Below, piece after piece: positions 42,272 to 51,073 of a DNA stretch of 64,000 bases. Within the stretch, counting starts at the first letter, position 1; each line of letters opens with the position of its first letter. The stretch is from Roseicyclus marinus (lineage in GTDB: Bacteria; Pseudomonadota; Alphaproteobacteria; Rhodobacterales; Rhodobacteraceae), in contig NZ_JASJOF010000001.1 in the NCBI RefSeq assembly GCF_030163795.1, forward strand, positions 434,001-498,000, written 5' to 3'. Under the pieces are notes generated by a model. The model worked only from the letters and a program-made list of their open reading frames with translations, was not told the DNA's origin and did no database searches. Made by a program: the position numbers and the translations under genes.

Positions 42272-43666
42272 ATGTCCCCCGCCAAGCTCTATGTCGGGGC
42301 CAAGCTGCGCGAGATCCGCACGCGCCTTGGCCTGACGCAAAAGGATTTCGCGGCGAAACTGGCCGTATCGCTGCCCTATCTGAACCAGATGGAAAACAAC
42401 AACCGCCCCGTCTCCACCGCCGTGGTTCTGGGGCTGGCGCAGGAATTCGGCGTCGATGTCACCGAATTGCGCGCAGGCGATGCGGAACGGCTCGTCTCCG
42501 ACATGCGTGAGGCGCTGGCCGATCCGGTCTTTGTCGATGCCGCCCCGCCGCTTGCGGACCTCCGGCTTGCGGCCTCAAACGCCCCCGCACTCGCCCGTGC
42601 CTTCCTCGACCTGCACCGCGCCTATCGCCAAACGCATGAACGGCTCGCCAGCCTTGATGAAGCCTTGGGGCAAGATCGCCGCGCCGCCCCTTCCCCGTGG
42701 GAGGAGGTGCGCGATTTCTTCCACTATTGCGACAATTACATCGACGCCGTCGACCGCGCCGCCGAACGCTTCGCCGGGCAGGCCACGGGCGATCTGGCGG
42801 CCCATACCGAAACCGTTCTGGCCGCCATGGGCATCACGCTCAGGCTCGAGGCGGGGCAGGGCGTGCGCGCCTATGATCCCGCAACCCGTGTCCTGACGCT
42901 CAGCCCCCGTGCGGCACCCGAAACCCAACGCTTCCAGCTTTTGCACCAATACGCGCTCTTGGGTCAGGCCCAGCTGATCGAGGCAACGCTCGATCTGGCG
43001 CGGTTCCAATCCGACACCAGCCGGGAAATCGCCCGCATCGGCATGGCCAATTATTTCGCGGGCGCAGTGCTGATGCCCTATACCCGTTTCGCCAGCGCCG
43101 CGCGGGAAACGCGCCATGACCTCGAACGCCTGTCGATCCAGTTCGGCGCCTCCATCGAACAGGTGGCCCATCGCCTGTCCACGCTGCAAAGGCCCGGCGC
43201 CAAAGGGATCCCCTTCTTCTTCGCCCGCGTGGATCAGGCGGGAACGGTGACAAAACGTCATTCCGCCACGCGTCTGCAATTCGCCCGTTTCGGCGGGGCC
43301 TGCCCGCTTTGGAACGTGCATCAGGCTTTCGAGACGCCCACCCGTTTCCTGCGCCAACTCGCAGAAACGCCGGACGGGATGCGCTATGTCATCATCGCCC
43401 GTGACGTGTCGAAATCGGGCGGGGCTTGGGGAACGCCCACGCGCCGTTTCGCCATTTCGCTCGGCTGCGAAGTGAAACATGCCGCCGATCTGGTCTATGC
43501 CGACGGGCTGGACCTCGACCGCGACAACGCCTTCCAGCCGATCGGGATATCGTGCCGGATCTGCGACCGCGCCCAATGCCACCAGCGCGCCGTCCCGCCC
43601 TTGGAGCGGCATCTGGTGGTCGATCCGAACCGGCGCGGCACGCTTCCCTACGAGATCGGGCGTTGA
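42272..43666 (+). CDS. pccR: Short-chain fatty acyl-CoA regulator (PccR/RamB family)
   Basis: A 464-residue transcription factor. An N-terminal XRE helix-turn-helix (about 6-62, LREIRTRLGLTQKDFAAKLA) is followed by an IrrE/M78-like peptidase fold (about 170-300). Its HExxH is replaced by HQYAL at His225, so it is not expected to be a protease. The C-terminal DUF2083 domain has a Cys cluster C428-x2-C431-x4-C436 (SCRICDRAQCHQRA) that is conserved in the family. In Rhodobacter, PccR controls pccB in response to propionyl-CoA-related signals, and operator-like TTTGCAAA boxes occur before pccB and before this gene. Confidence 0.88.
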   Translation: MSPAKLYVGAKLREIRTRLGLTQKDFAAKLAVSLPYLNQMENNNRPVSTAVVLGLAQEFGVDVTELRAGDAERLVSDMREALADPVFVDAAPPLADLRLAASNAPALARAFLDLHRAYRQTHERLASLDEALGQDRRAAPSPWEEVRDFFHYCDNYIDAVDRAAERFAGQATGDLAAHTETVLAAMGITLRLEAGQGVRAYDPATRVLTLSPRAAPETQRFQLLHQYALLGQAQLIEATLDLARFQSDTSREIARIGMANYFAGAVLMPYTRFASAARETRHDLERLSIQFGASIEQVAHRLSTLQRPGAKGIPFFFARVDQAGTVTKRHSATRLQFARFGGACPLWNVHQAFETPTRFLRQLAETPDGMRYVIIARDVSKSGGAWGTPTRRFAISLGCEVKHAADLVYADGLDLDRDNAFQPIGISCRICDRAQCHQRAVPPLERHLVVDPNRRGTLPYEIGR

Positions 43667-43721
43667 CGCAGCCGCCCCCCGGCCCCTAATTCTGACCCTA
43701 TCGGCAGGGAGGAAACCGACC

Positions 43722-44177
43722 ATGGAAATGCACGCCACCCGCACCATTGCGGCCGACCGGATGAAAGTCTGGGCCGCGCTGAACGATCCCGAGGTGCTCA
43801 AGGCCTGCATCCCCGGCTGCTCGGAATTGACCGGCTCGCCCGAGGAAGGTTTTTCCGCCGTCGTCACGCAGAAGGTCGGACCGGTCAAGGCGACCTTCCG
43901 GGGCGAGGTGACGCTGTCCGATGTCGTGCCGGGCGAGGGTTATACCATCTCGGGCGAGGGCAAGGGCGGCGTCGCGGGGTTCGCCAAGGGTGGCGCGCAG
44001 GTGCGCCTCAGCGATGCCGAGGGTGGTGGAACCGAGCTGCATTACGATGTGGAGGCCAAGGTCGGCGGCAAGATCGCGCAGCTAGGCTCGCGTCTGGTCG
44101 ACAGCTTCGCAACCCGCATGGCCGACCAGTTCTTCGAACGCTTTCAGGCCCATGTCGAAGGGCCGGGCCACGTCTGA
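43722..44177 (+). CDS. CoxG-like SRPBCC family protein
   Basis: A 151-residue protein of the CoxG (carbon monoxide dehydrogenase subunit G) branch of the SRPBCC/START-like fold: HATRTIAADRMKVWAALNDP, then LKACIPGCSELTGSPEEGF, then KVGPVKATFRGEVTLSDVVP and a C-terminal helix. CoxG helps anchor and mature Mo-containing CO dehydrogenase at the membrane in Oligotropha, but cox genes are absent here, so a general role in carbon metabolism or maturation is all that can be said. Confidence 0.85.
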   Translation: MEMHATRTIAADRMKVWAALNDPEVLKACIPGCSELTGSPEEGFSAVVTQKVGPVKATFRGEVTLSDVVPGEGYTISGEGKGGVAGFAKGGAQVRLSDAEGGGTELHYDVEAKVGGKIAQLGSRLVDSFATRMADQFFERFQAHVEGPGHV

Positions 44178-44189
44178 GGACAGGGGCGT

Positions 44190-44213
44190 GGGCGGGCCGT
44201 ATCGGGCCCGCCC
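44190..44213. terminator. Bidirectional terminator between convergent genes
   Basis: GGGCGGGCC (44190-44198) and GGCCCGCCC (44205-44213) form a 9-bp stem with loop GTATCG, between the coxG-like gene (+) and the YdcH-like gene (-). A T tract is missing on both sides. Confidence 0.55.
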
Positions 44214-44221
44214 TGCGGATG

Positions 44222-44458
44222 TCACTTCGACAGGATCGTCGCGATTTCGTCCTTCAGCGCCAGACGTTCCTTGCGCATCTTCTGATCGGTGAAATCGTCG
44301 ACCGGATCGACCCCGCTCTCGGCGCGATGCACGGCGCGGTTCACATCGTGATAGGCTTCGAACAGCCGGGCGAAATGCGCGTCGGTCGTTTTCAGCGCGT
44401 GGATCTTGTCGGCGTGCTGGGGGAATTCCTCGGCCAGTTCATGGGGTGTGTGCGACAT
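44222..44458 (-). CDS. YdcH family protein (DUF465)
   Basis: A 78-residue protein that is almost fully helical: LAEEFPQHADKIHALKTTDA at the start, then HFARLFEAYHDVNRAVHRAE and a C-terminal MRKERLALKDEIATILSK. The F-P-x-H-x-x-x-I-x-x-L-K and coiled-coil LKDEI elements fit DUF465/YdcH, small cytoplasmic proteins of unknown role that are widespread in Proteobacteria. Single gene, convergent with the coxG-like gene. Confidence 0.88.
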   Translation of the reverse strand: MSHTPHELAEEFPQHADKIHALKTTDAHFARLFEAYHDVNRAVHRAESGVDPVDDFTDQKMRKERLALKDEIATILSK

Positions 44459-44548
44459 GCGTGTCTCCTTGCCTGTGGTCCATGTGTTCGCATGGACACT
44501 AGGCCGGTGGGCCGCACCCCGACCTTGAGCCAGATCAACCCGCTGCGC

Positions 44549-45241
44549 TCATTCCGCCGCCTCTTGGCTTTCACCGCGCCACGCGGCGATCAACGCCTCT
44601 GGCCCAAGGGCATGGGTGACGGTGATCCCCTCGAAGTCTTCGGGCTCGGTCTCTGCCAGTCGTCCGGGAAAGGCGAGTGTCCGCAGGCCCGCTGCGCGGC
44701 CCGCCTGCAAGGCGACCGGCGTATCCACGATGGCCAGCGCTCGCGACGGGCCAAGGTTCAGGGCGATCAACGCCGCCTCCATCGCCTCGGGGTCCGGGGC
44801 CATGCGCGTCACATCTCCGCGCAGGATGGCCACGTCGAAGGGCACGCCACCCCGCGCCCGTGCCGTCGCCATCAGCAGCGCCCGCACGGGTTCCATGTCG
44901 GACCGGCTGACCAGCGCCAATTTCACGCCGCCTCGCGCGGCCCAGTTCATCACACGTGCCACCCCGGGACGCAGCGGTACGCCACCCGCAAGCATCGTGG
45001 CGAAATGGTTCTGATGTGTGTGGTCCAGCAGTTCGGCATCCACGATCTGGCCCAGATGGGCGGCATAGCGCGCCGCCAGCTGCCTGTCGCCGCCCGGGCG
45101 CATCAGCTCGGCATAGGTATCCCATGACCAGCTCCACCCAATACCATGCGTCCGAAACGCCGCGTTCCAGGCGGCCCGGTCCAATTCCGCCACCTCGGCC
45201 AAGGTGCCTATACCCCCGAAGATCAGCGCTTCCAGTGTCAT
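44549..45241 (-). CDS. HAD-fold protein lacking catalytic aspartates (pseudo-HAD)
   Basis: A 230-residue protein with the overall layout of CbbY/phosphoglycolate phosphatase-like HAD hydrolases (N-terminal core strand, helical cap with AAWNAAFRTHG, later core strands). Motif I, normally FDxDGTL, reads FGGIGTL (8-14), so both aspartates are gone. Motif III has MAPDPEA where KPxPD is expected, so the lysine is missing. Motif IV reads IVDTPVALQAGRAAG, keeping one acid of two. It should not be a phosphatase. Related IFGSIGTL-type proteins exist in alphaproteobacteria, so this looks like a conserved non-catalytic member rather than a broken gene. Confidence 0.8.
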   Translation of the reverse strand: MTLEALIFGGIGTLAEVAELDRAAWNAAFRTHGIGWSWSWDTYAELMRPGGDRQLAARYAAHLGQIVDAELLDHTHQNHFATMLAGGVPLRPGVARVMNWAARGGVKLALVSRSDMEPVRALLMATARARGGVPFDVAILRGDVTRMAPDPEAMEAALIALNLGPSRALAIVDTPVALQAGRAAGLRTLAFPGRLAETEPEDFEGITVTHALGPEALIAAWRGESQEAAE

Positions 45242-45394
45242 GAAATCCTCCGCTCACGACGATAGAACGCCCGCTGCCGATGTAATCGAAATGACAGACC
45301 GCAGATCGCTGCGCTGCGGCAACGCGCTTTGATCCCGCCCTGTGCGGGGGAGTGCATGACTGCACAATTTGCAGGCGAAAGGAAAAAGCCGCGA

Positions 45395-46324
45395 TCAGGT
45401 TGCGGGTGCATCCGGCGGCGGCGTGATCGCGCGTTTGCGCCGCGCCTCGCGCCATGTCACGACGCTGATGGCCGCGATGATCATGGCACCGCCAAGCATG
45501 ACGAAGACATCCGCCGCCTCCCCGAAGATCACGACGCCCAGAAGCGTCGCCCAGATCAGCTGCAGAAAGGTCACCGGTTGCGTCACCGTCAACGGTGCCT
45601 TGGTGAAGGCCAGCGTCATCGTGTAATGCCCGGCCGTGGCGAACATCGCCGTCAGCGACAGCCAGCCCAGCTCGCGCCAACCGATCGGCACCCAGACCGC
45701 CAGCGCATAGGGCAACAGAACGGCAGGCACCACGACCGACAGCATGAAGACGACCACTTCGGGCCGCGCGCGGTCTGACAGCACCTTGGCCATGAAATAG
45801 CTGCCCGCCATGAAGACGGCGGTGAACAGCATCGCGACATGGCCGATGTCGATCTCGCGGAACCCGGGCCGCACGATCACAAGCGTCCCAAGAAACGCCA
45901 CACCCACCGCGCCGATCCGCCACGGGCCCAAACGTTCTTTCAGAAGAACTATGGCCATCAGCATGACGTAGATCGGGTTCAGGTAATTCAGCGCTGTGAC
46001 ATCCGCGATGGGAATGCGGGTCATGGCAAAGAACCACAAGATCACCGCGACCGCGTGGCATAGCCCCCTCAATCCGAAAAGACCCCAAGTGCGTTTGTCG
46101 ATCACGGCGGCGCGCACGGCGGGCCACATCGGGATCAGGAACACGATCCCGAGGGCATAGCGCAGAAAGGCGGATTGCCCGGCGGGGACATGGGTGCCGA
46201 CCATCTTGACGCTGGCCGTCACGGCGACAAAGCACAGGCCCGTGACGATCATCCAGACGATCCCCGCAACGGGCCGCGCGGCCGGTCGTGTGGTCAAACT
46301 GGGGCTGTCTGTGGGCGCGGCCAT
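45395..46324 (-). CDS. DMT/EamA family transporter
   Basis: A 309-residue inner-membrane protein with ten hydrophobic segments in two EamA repeats (first: GIVWMIVTGLCFVAVTASVK; second: HVAMLFTAVFMAGSYFMAKV) and a basic cytoplasmic tail. The family includes exporters of amino acids, SAM and riboflavin; no specific substrate signal is visible. I chose ATG 46324 (MAAPTDS), since the part before it is not hydrophobic or conserved-looking. The LysE gene lies 40 bases upstream on the same strand. Confidence 0.86.
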   Translation of the reverse strand: MAAPTDSPSLTTRPAARPVAGIVWMIVTGLCFVAVTASVKMVGTHVPAGQSAFLRYALGIVFLIPMWPAVRAAVIDKRTWGLFGLRGLCHAVAVILWFFAMTRIPIADVTALNYLNPIYVMLMAIVLLKERLGPWRIGAVGVAFLGTLVIVRPGFREIDIGHVAMLFTAVFMAGSYFMAKVLSDRARPEVVVFMLSVVVPAVLLPYALAVWVPIGWRELGWLSLTAMFATAGHYTMTLAFTKAPLTVTQPVTFLQLIWATLLGVVIFGEAADVFVMLGGAMIIAAISVVTWREARRKRAITPPPDAPAT

Positions 46325-46364
46325 GCCTGTGACATGGCTCAGCCGTACGGGAGTGTCCAGCCGG

Positions 46365-46970
46365 TCACGCCCCAAGCACCAGTTTGATCGCCAGTGCCAG
46401 CATGGTCACGCCCACGACGGCATCAAGCGCGCGCCACGCCGCAGGCCGGGCAAAGACCGGCGCCAGCATCCGCGCCCCGTAGCCAAGCGCCGCGAAGAAC
46501 AGGACCGAGGCCGAGAGCGCCCCCGCGCCAAAGGTCCAACGATCCGCGCCATAGGTGGCCGCGATGGCTCCGATCAGGCCCACAGTATCCAGATAGACAT
46601 GCGGATTGGCCCATGTGAGCAGAACCGCCGTTCCCAGCGCGGCGCGCAGGCTTTGCTCCGCCCCGGTGCCGGTCTCCAGTGCGTCCGTCTGCATCCATGC
46701 CGCGCGCAAGCTGCGCAGGCCGTAGATCACGAGGAAAGCCGCGCCGCCCCAGCGCATCGCCTCGATCGCCCAAGGGGCGCGGCTGGCGATAGCCCCGAAC
46801 CCCGCCACGCCGGAAAAGATCAGGATCGCTTCCGACAGGCAGCAGACCGCGACCACCGCGCCCACATGCGCGCGCCGCAACCCCTGCCGGAGCACGAAGG
46901 CATTTTGCGCCCCGATGGCGAGGATGAGCGACGAGGACAGGGCGAAACCTGCGATCAAGGCGGCGGACAT
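46365..46970 (-). CDS. LysE/ArgO family amino acid exporter
   Basis: A 201-residue inner-membrane protein with five to six segments. The N-terminal signature is LILAIGAQNAFVLRQGLRRA, and the later AVLLTWANPHVYLDTVGLIG carries the conserved Asn-Pro-His segment. These are the hallmarks of LysE/ArgO exporters of lysine or arginine. The ATG at 46970 is preceded by a GGAGCC-like purine patch. It is upstream of a DMT exporter gene. Confidence 0.9.
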   Translation of the reverse strand: MSAALIAGFALSSSLILAIGAQNAFVLRQGLRRAHVGAVVAVCCLSEAILIFSGVAGFGAIASRAPWAIEAMRWGGAAFLVIYGLRSLRAAWMQTDALETGTGAEQSLRAALGTAVLLTWANPHVYLDTVGLIGAIAATYGADRWTFGAGALSASVLFFAALGYGARMLAPVFARPAAWRALDAVVGVTMLALAIKLVLGA

Positions 46971-47108
46971 GGAGGCTCCGGCTGAGAGGGCAGGACAGCG
47001 GTTAATGACCCCTCACTCTTTCGTCCAGCGAACAAGATGCCGGTAACGGAGGTTAACCGCGCACAGGCTCCGCAGCGCCCCTTCGGCGCGCTCAGGGTCG
47101 CTTCGATC

Positions 47109-48218
47109 TCAGGGCAGGTATTGCGTCGGGTTCACCGCTTCGAATCCCCGCCGAACCTCGAAATGCAGGAAGGACGGATCGCCCGGCCCGACCTCTGCGA
47201 TGGTCTGGCCTTGGGTCACACGGTCGCCACGCGCGACGCGGATGTTGCGGATATTAGCATAGACCGTCAGCAACCCGTCGGAATGGCGCACTACGAGGAT
47301 CGGGATCTGGTCGGTGTCCTGCGTGATCGCCGCCACTTCGCCATCGCCCGCCGCACGCACCGCCGTTCCGGTCGCGGCCCCGATGTCGATCCCTTCATTG
47401 CCCCGCCCGTAGGGCCGGATGATGCTGCCGGAAACCGGCTGGATGAACCGCGTCGATGGGGCTGCCTGCGCGGCGGGCGCGGGCGCCGGTGCGGGCGTCG
47501 TGCCACGCTCGGGCAGGGTCGCTTGCTGGATCGGTTCGGGCAGCGGCGTCGCCGAAGAAGGCGGCAGCGGGGCGACCGACGCGCCCGGCGTGGCCGGGCC
47601 TGTGCGGGCCGCCGCCTCTTCGATCACCAGCGGGATGATCAGGTACTGCCCCTCGCGGACGGACAGGTCGGGGCCAAGCCCGTTCCATTCCGCCAAAGCG
47701 CGCACCGACACGCTGTAAAGGCGCGCGATCGAATAGGCGGTCTCGCCGCGGGCGACGCGGTGGCGCACCGGTTCCGCTCCGCCCTGCACGCTCAAGGGTT
47801 GGGCGGCCGACGGCGCACCCTGCCGCGCCTCGGCGGCGTCGATCGCGCCAGAGGCGATGGCGGCGATATCGCGCCCGCCCGGCGCGCCCCCCGGCGTCAC
47901 GCGACGGGGCAGGGCAAGGATCTCGTCGGCGCGCAGCACATCGGTGGCTTGGCGTCCATTGAACCGTGCCAGCTCCTCGGCATCCATCCCGATGCGCGCA
48001 GCCACGGAGCCGACGGTATCGCCCCGGCGCGCGACGGCGACCTGGTAGCTTTCGTAGGTGATGAGCCCATTGGCATCGGGTTCGGGGCGCGGCTCGGTCG
48101 CCACGGCGCCGCGGGTCGAGATACGGTCGGGCCGCAGGTCGAAATCGAGGTCCGAGGCGACGCAGCCCGCCAGAAACGGCAGACACAGGCAAAGGGCGAT
48201 CAGATGGGCGCGGCGCAT
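47109..48218 (-). CDS. nlpD: NlpD-like lipoprotein with two LysM and a degenerate LytM domain
   Basis: A 369-residue outer-membrane lipoprotein: signal MRRAHLIALCLCLPFLAGC (lipobox LAGC), LysM 1 (YQVAVARRGDTVGSVAARIG), LysM 2 (RHRVARGETAYSIARLYSVS), a Pro/Ala linker and a C-terminal LytM (M23) fold. Active LytM enzymes have HxxxD and HxH. Here the first His is Asn (RGNEGIDIGAATG) and the HxH is FLH (SFLHFEVR), so it should not cut peptidoglycan. In E. coli, NlpD of this type activates the amidase AmiC during division. It follows surE-pcm as in many Proteobacteria. Confidence 0.9.
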   Translation of the reverse strand: MRRAHLIALCLCLPFLAGCVASDLDFDLRPDRISTRGAVATEPRPEPDANGLITYESYQVAVARRGDTVGSVAARIGMDAEELARFNGRQATDVLRADEILALPRRVTPGGAPGGRDIAAIASGAIDAAEARQGAPSAAQPLSVQGGAEPVRHRVARGETAYSIARLYSVSVRALAEWNGLGPDLSVREGQYLIIPLVIEEAAARTGPATPGASVAPLPPSSATPLPEPIQQATLPERGTTPAPAPAPAAQAAPSTRFIQPVSGSIIRPYGRGNEGIDIGAATGTAVRAAGDGEVAAITQDTDQIPILVVRHSDGLLTVYANIRNIRVARGDRVTQGQTIAEVGPGDPSFLHFEVRRGFEAVNPTQYLP

Positions 48219-48373
48219 CGCTCGGGTTTTCCTCAACGTCTTGGCCGGTCTCGAGCTCGGCCTTTACCTTCTACGGACCCCTCGTCTTGGGGCGCTCGTC
48301 CTGTTGAGCCTGTTCTACATCGAAACCGGGGATCGGATAAACCCCCGCAGCGGGGAATTGGCGAAGGTGCGCC

Positions 48374-49024
48374 TCACTCGCGCGGCAGGCCGTCAAGCAA
48401 TGGCACGAAGCGGACCGGCATGATCTCGGCATAGTCGAAGCCGCCACCATCCGCGCGGCGCGTGACCTTGATCAGGCTTTGCACGGCATCCGACTGGCCG
48501 ACGGGAAGAACCATGATCCCGCCCGGCTTGAGCTGCTGCAACAGCGGCCCGGGTGGATCCTCGGCCGCCGCGGTGACAAGGATCCGGTCAAAGGGTCCCT
48601 GATCGGGCAGGCCGAAGCTGCCATCGCCCGTCAGCACGGTGATATTGGTCAGGCCAAGCGCTGCAAAGCGCGCCTCGGCCTCGCGGGTCAGGGTGCGGAA
48701 CCTGTCAATCGTGTAGACCCGGCGCGCCAATTCGCCAAGGATTGCCGCCTGATAGCCCGATCCGGTGCCGATCTCGAGCACGGTATCGCGCGGCTGCACG
48801 TTCAGCGCCTGCGTCATCAGCCCGACGACCGAAGGCTGGCTGATCGTCTGACCCGAGGCGATGGGAAGCGGCATGTCGTCATAGGCGCGACCGGCGAAAT
48901 GCCCCTGGACGAAGGCCCCGCGATCCACCGCCTCCATCGCCTTGAGGACGCGGCTGTCGGTCACGCCTTTCTGGCGCAACTGAAACAGGAACTGCATCTT
49001 GCGCGTGGCGTCCTCGGGCGTCAT
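48374..49024 (-). CDS. pcm: Protein-L-isoaspartate O-methyltransferase
   Basis: A 216-residue SAM-dependent enzyme that repairs isoaspartyl residues in aged proteins. The N-terminal part has [20 protein letters not shown] (conserved QTISQP substrate loop). The SAM motif is [19 protein letters not shown], followed by [20 protein letters not shown] and a C-terminal [12 protein letters not shown]. Length is normal. Its ATG (49024) overlaps the surE stop by 4 bases, and nlpD follows after a 155-base gap. Confidence 0.95.
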   Translation of the reverse strand: MTPEDATRKMQFLFQLRQKGVTDSRVLKAMEAVDRGAFVQGHFAGRAYDDMPLPIASGQTISQPSVVGLMTQALNVQPRDTVLEIGTGSGYQAAILGELARRVYTIDRFRTLTREAEARFAALGLTNITVLTGDGSFGLPDQGPFDRILVTAAAEDPPGPLLQQLKPGGIMVLPVGQSDAVQSLIKVTRRADGGGFDYAEIMPVRFVPLLDGLPRE

Positions 49025-49806
49025 TCCAGCGCGGCCCTCAAGGCATCGAGACGGTCGTGGGCGGTGAGGTCGGCGCGCATCGGCGTGACAGAGATATATC
49101 CATCGAGATTGGCATGGGCATCGCTGCCCGGTTCGGTCGGGATATCCTGACGTCCGCCCTTGATCCACAGGAACCGCCGCCCGTTGGGCGCGAGATGTGG
49201 CTCGACCCCGAAGCGCGTTTCGCGGCGGAACCCTTGCGTGGTGACGCGGGTGCCGCGCACCCCTGCCGCGGGCAGGGGCGGAAAGTTCACGTTGTAAAAG
49301 ACGCGGTAATCGTCCTCATCCCAATGGCCACTGTCCAGAAGCTTGCGGATGACACCCGCCCCATGCACGCGTGCCGCCTCGAACCCGTTGTCGAGCGCGA
49401 GGTTGCCGGGGCCGTAGTATTGCGACAGGGCGATGGCGGGCAGGCCCTGCAACGCGGCCTCCATCGCGCCGCCGATCGTGCCGGAATAGAGCACGTTTTC
49501 GGCCGCGTTGTTGCCCCGGTTCACGCCCGAGAGGACCAGATCGGGCGGGCTGTCGCGCAACACGTCATAGACGCCTGCCAGCACGCAATCGGCGGGCGAG
49601 CCTTCGGCGGCGAAGCGGCGCGGGGCCAATTCCGCGATCATCGTGGGATGGACGTAGGAGATGCAATGCCCGACCCCCGATTGTTCGAAGGCGGGCGCAA
49701 CCGTCCAGACCTCGCCCCCGGCGCCCGCGATCTCGGTGGCGATGGCATGCAGCACCTCGAGGCCCGGGGCGTTGATGCCGTCGTCATTGGTGATGAGGAT
49801 GCGCAT
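49021..49806 (-). CDS. surE: 5'/3'-nucleotidase SurE
   Basis: A 261-residue metal-dependent nucleoside monophosphate phosphatase. The metal-binding N-terminus [20 protein letters not shown] carries the conserved Asp pair. [20 protein letters not shown] contains the Asn ligand region and substrate pocket. SurE removes phosphate from 5' and 3' nucleotides and from polyphosphate in some species. The start at 49806 gives the standard N-terminus. It is followed by pcm (4-base overlap) and nlpD in a stress-survival block. Confidence 0.95.
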   Translation of the reverse strand: MRILITNDDGINAPGLEVLHAIATEIAGAGGEVWTVAPAFEQSGVGHCISYVHPTMIAELAPRRFAAEGSPADCVLAGVYDVLRDSPPDLVLSGVNRGNNAAENVLYSGTIGGAMEAALQGLPAIALSQYYGPGNLALDNGFEAARVHGAGVIRKLLDSGHWDEDDYRVFYNVNFPPLPAAGVRGTRVTTQGFRRETRFGVEPHLAPNGRRFLWIKGGRQDIPTEPGSDAHANLDGYISVTPMRADLTAHDRLDALRAALE

Positions 49807-49948
49807 GGGATCGTCCTGCCGGGTGTCGGGGCTGGTCCCGGGTCTAGCGGCTGGGGACCAGCGCGGCAAGCGGGAGGCGGCCGATGGGGGCTTTGCTCAC
49901 CTCGCCACTTGATACAAAGGGCTTCATCTTCCTGTAGCCCGTCTTGTT

Positions 49949-50818
49949 TCATTTGAGCGTCGGGAGAAGGTCCACATAGTTTTCGACCTTCTCCGCGCCG
50001 ACACGTCCACGGTCGACCAACGTGTTAATGCATCGCAGAGACAGATCGTAACTCTCAAAAACGGAATCTGCGCAGATTGCCAGATGCTTGAGCTGTTCAT
50101 CCGAGTAGTTTTTGTCTTCAAGGAAATTGCGAATGAAAACAGCGTCTCCGTCGATGAGTTGGTTTTTGTTCTTCTTCGGGTCGAGCCGCCCGGAGTGGCG
50201 CGACCGCAGGTGTCGCGCCTTTAGAAACAGGAACTTGGTGAATTGGAACCCCAGTCGTTCGAGAACTGAGGCCTGATCATGGAACAACGGTTGGTTTTCA
50301 TAGAGCCGAATGAACGATACCTCTGAAATGATGGCGACTGCGTCCCTCAAGGATGCGGCACCGCCTTCAAACACGTCCACCTCGCTGCCTTGGACATCTA
50401 TCTTCAAAAGGTCGATGCCGGGAATTCCGGTCACATCATCCAGTTTCGATGTTTCCATCTCGATGGTTTCAACGACGCGCATATGGCTGTGAAAGTAATT
50501 CAAATAGCCGATCGTGGTTTGAGACGGTGGAAGAAACGATGTGAAACCGTCACTTTCACAAACGCGCAAAAGCCCTTTGTCTCCGCTGCCGATGGCGTCA
50601 GGTAAATAGCGTTCGTGAGGCGTTGCCGTATCCAGCAACTTCGCCAATGCCGCCTTCTGAGGCTCGACCCCCCAGACCTCACATGCACCAGCGTCGATCA
50701 GATTTTTGTATGGAGACACGCCATTGATTGGATTGGCGCCAATATCCACGATGCGCGTTCGCCGTTCGGGGCGCAAGATTTCAAGTAAGAGATGAAGGCG
50801 TCGAGAAGTACCGTTCAT
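49949..50818 (-). CDS. FkbM family methyltransferase, probably acquired
   Basis: A 289-residue SAM-dependent enzyme. The N-terminal part has RIVDIGANPINGVSPYKNL (motif I, with unusual NP after GA) and VWGVEPQ for the acidic SAM-ribose contact. The FkbM core LLKIDVQGSEVDVFEGG is diagnostic, followed by ISEVSFIRLYENQP. FkbM enzymes O-methylate sugars, including in surface polysaccharides and natural products. Base composition is clearly lower in GC than its neighbours, and it splits the usual serS/surE neighbourhood, so horizontal acquisition is likely. About 255 bases downstream and upstream flanks are non-coding. Confidence 0.85.
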   Translation of the reverse strand: MNGTSRRLHLLLEILRPERRTRIVDIGANPINGVSPYKNLIDAGACEVWGVEPQKAALAKLLDTATPHERYLPDAIGSGDKGLLRVCESDGFTSFLPPSQTTIGYLNYFHSHMRVVETIEMETSKLDDVTGIPGIDLLKIDVQGSEVDVFEGGAASLRDAVAIISEVSFIRLYENQPLFHDQASVLERLGFQFTKFLFLKARHLRSRHSGRLDPKKNKNQLIDGDAVFIRNFLEDKNYSDEQLKHLAICADSVFESYDLSLRCINTLVDRGRVGAEKVENYVDLLPTLK

Positions 50819-51073
50819 ACGTACACAAGCACACTAAAAACCAGGCGTTATCGTACTCTGATCTTGCGCAACAAAGCTGAGCTTTGCGGGTTTCCGGGAA
50901 AAATTCCATAGGGAAAATCAGGATCGTTTCCCGCGACATGCTGCAAGAACTGGCGTCCAGCCGTGCACCGCTCCCGGTTTCTTTCGGACGCTTGGGTGCA
51001 CCCATAGAGGCTTAGGCCGATGCCCAACCAAGCGTGGCGATACACCCGGTATGTTTGAGAAACGGGGAAGGGA
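50819..51073. other. Non-coding stretch next to the fkbM-like gene
   Basis: No supported gene. The stretch is AT-richer than the genome (for example at 50824-50840 and 50895-50925), like the adjacent methyltransferase gene. I see no transposase or clear terminal repeats. Confidence 0.5.

Noticed and set aside
48058-48423. Plus-strand frame with a hydrophobic stretch (VLAGLELGLYLLRTPRLGAL)
   Set aside because: Most of it is antisense to nlpD, it has no ribosome binding site, and only the 155-base gap part looks protein-like.
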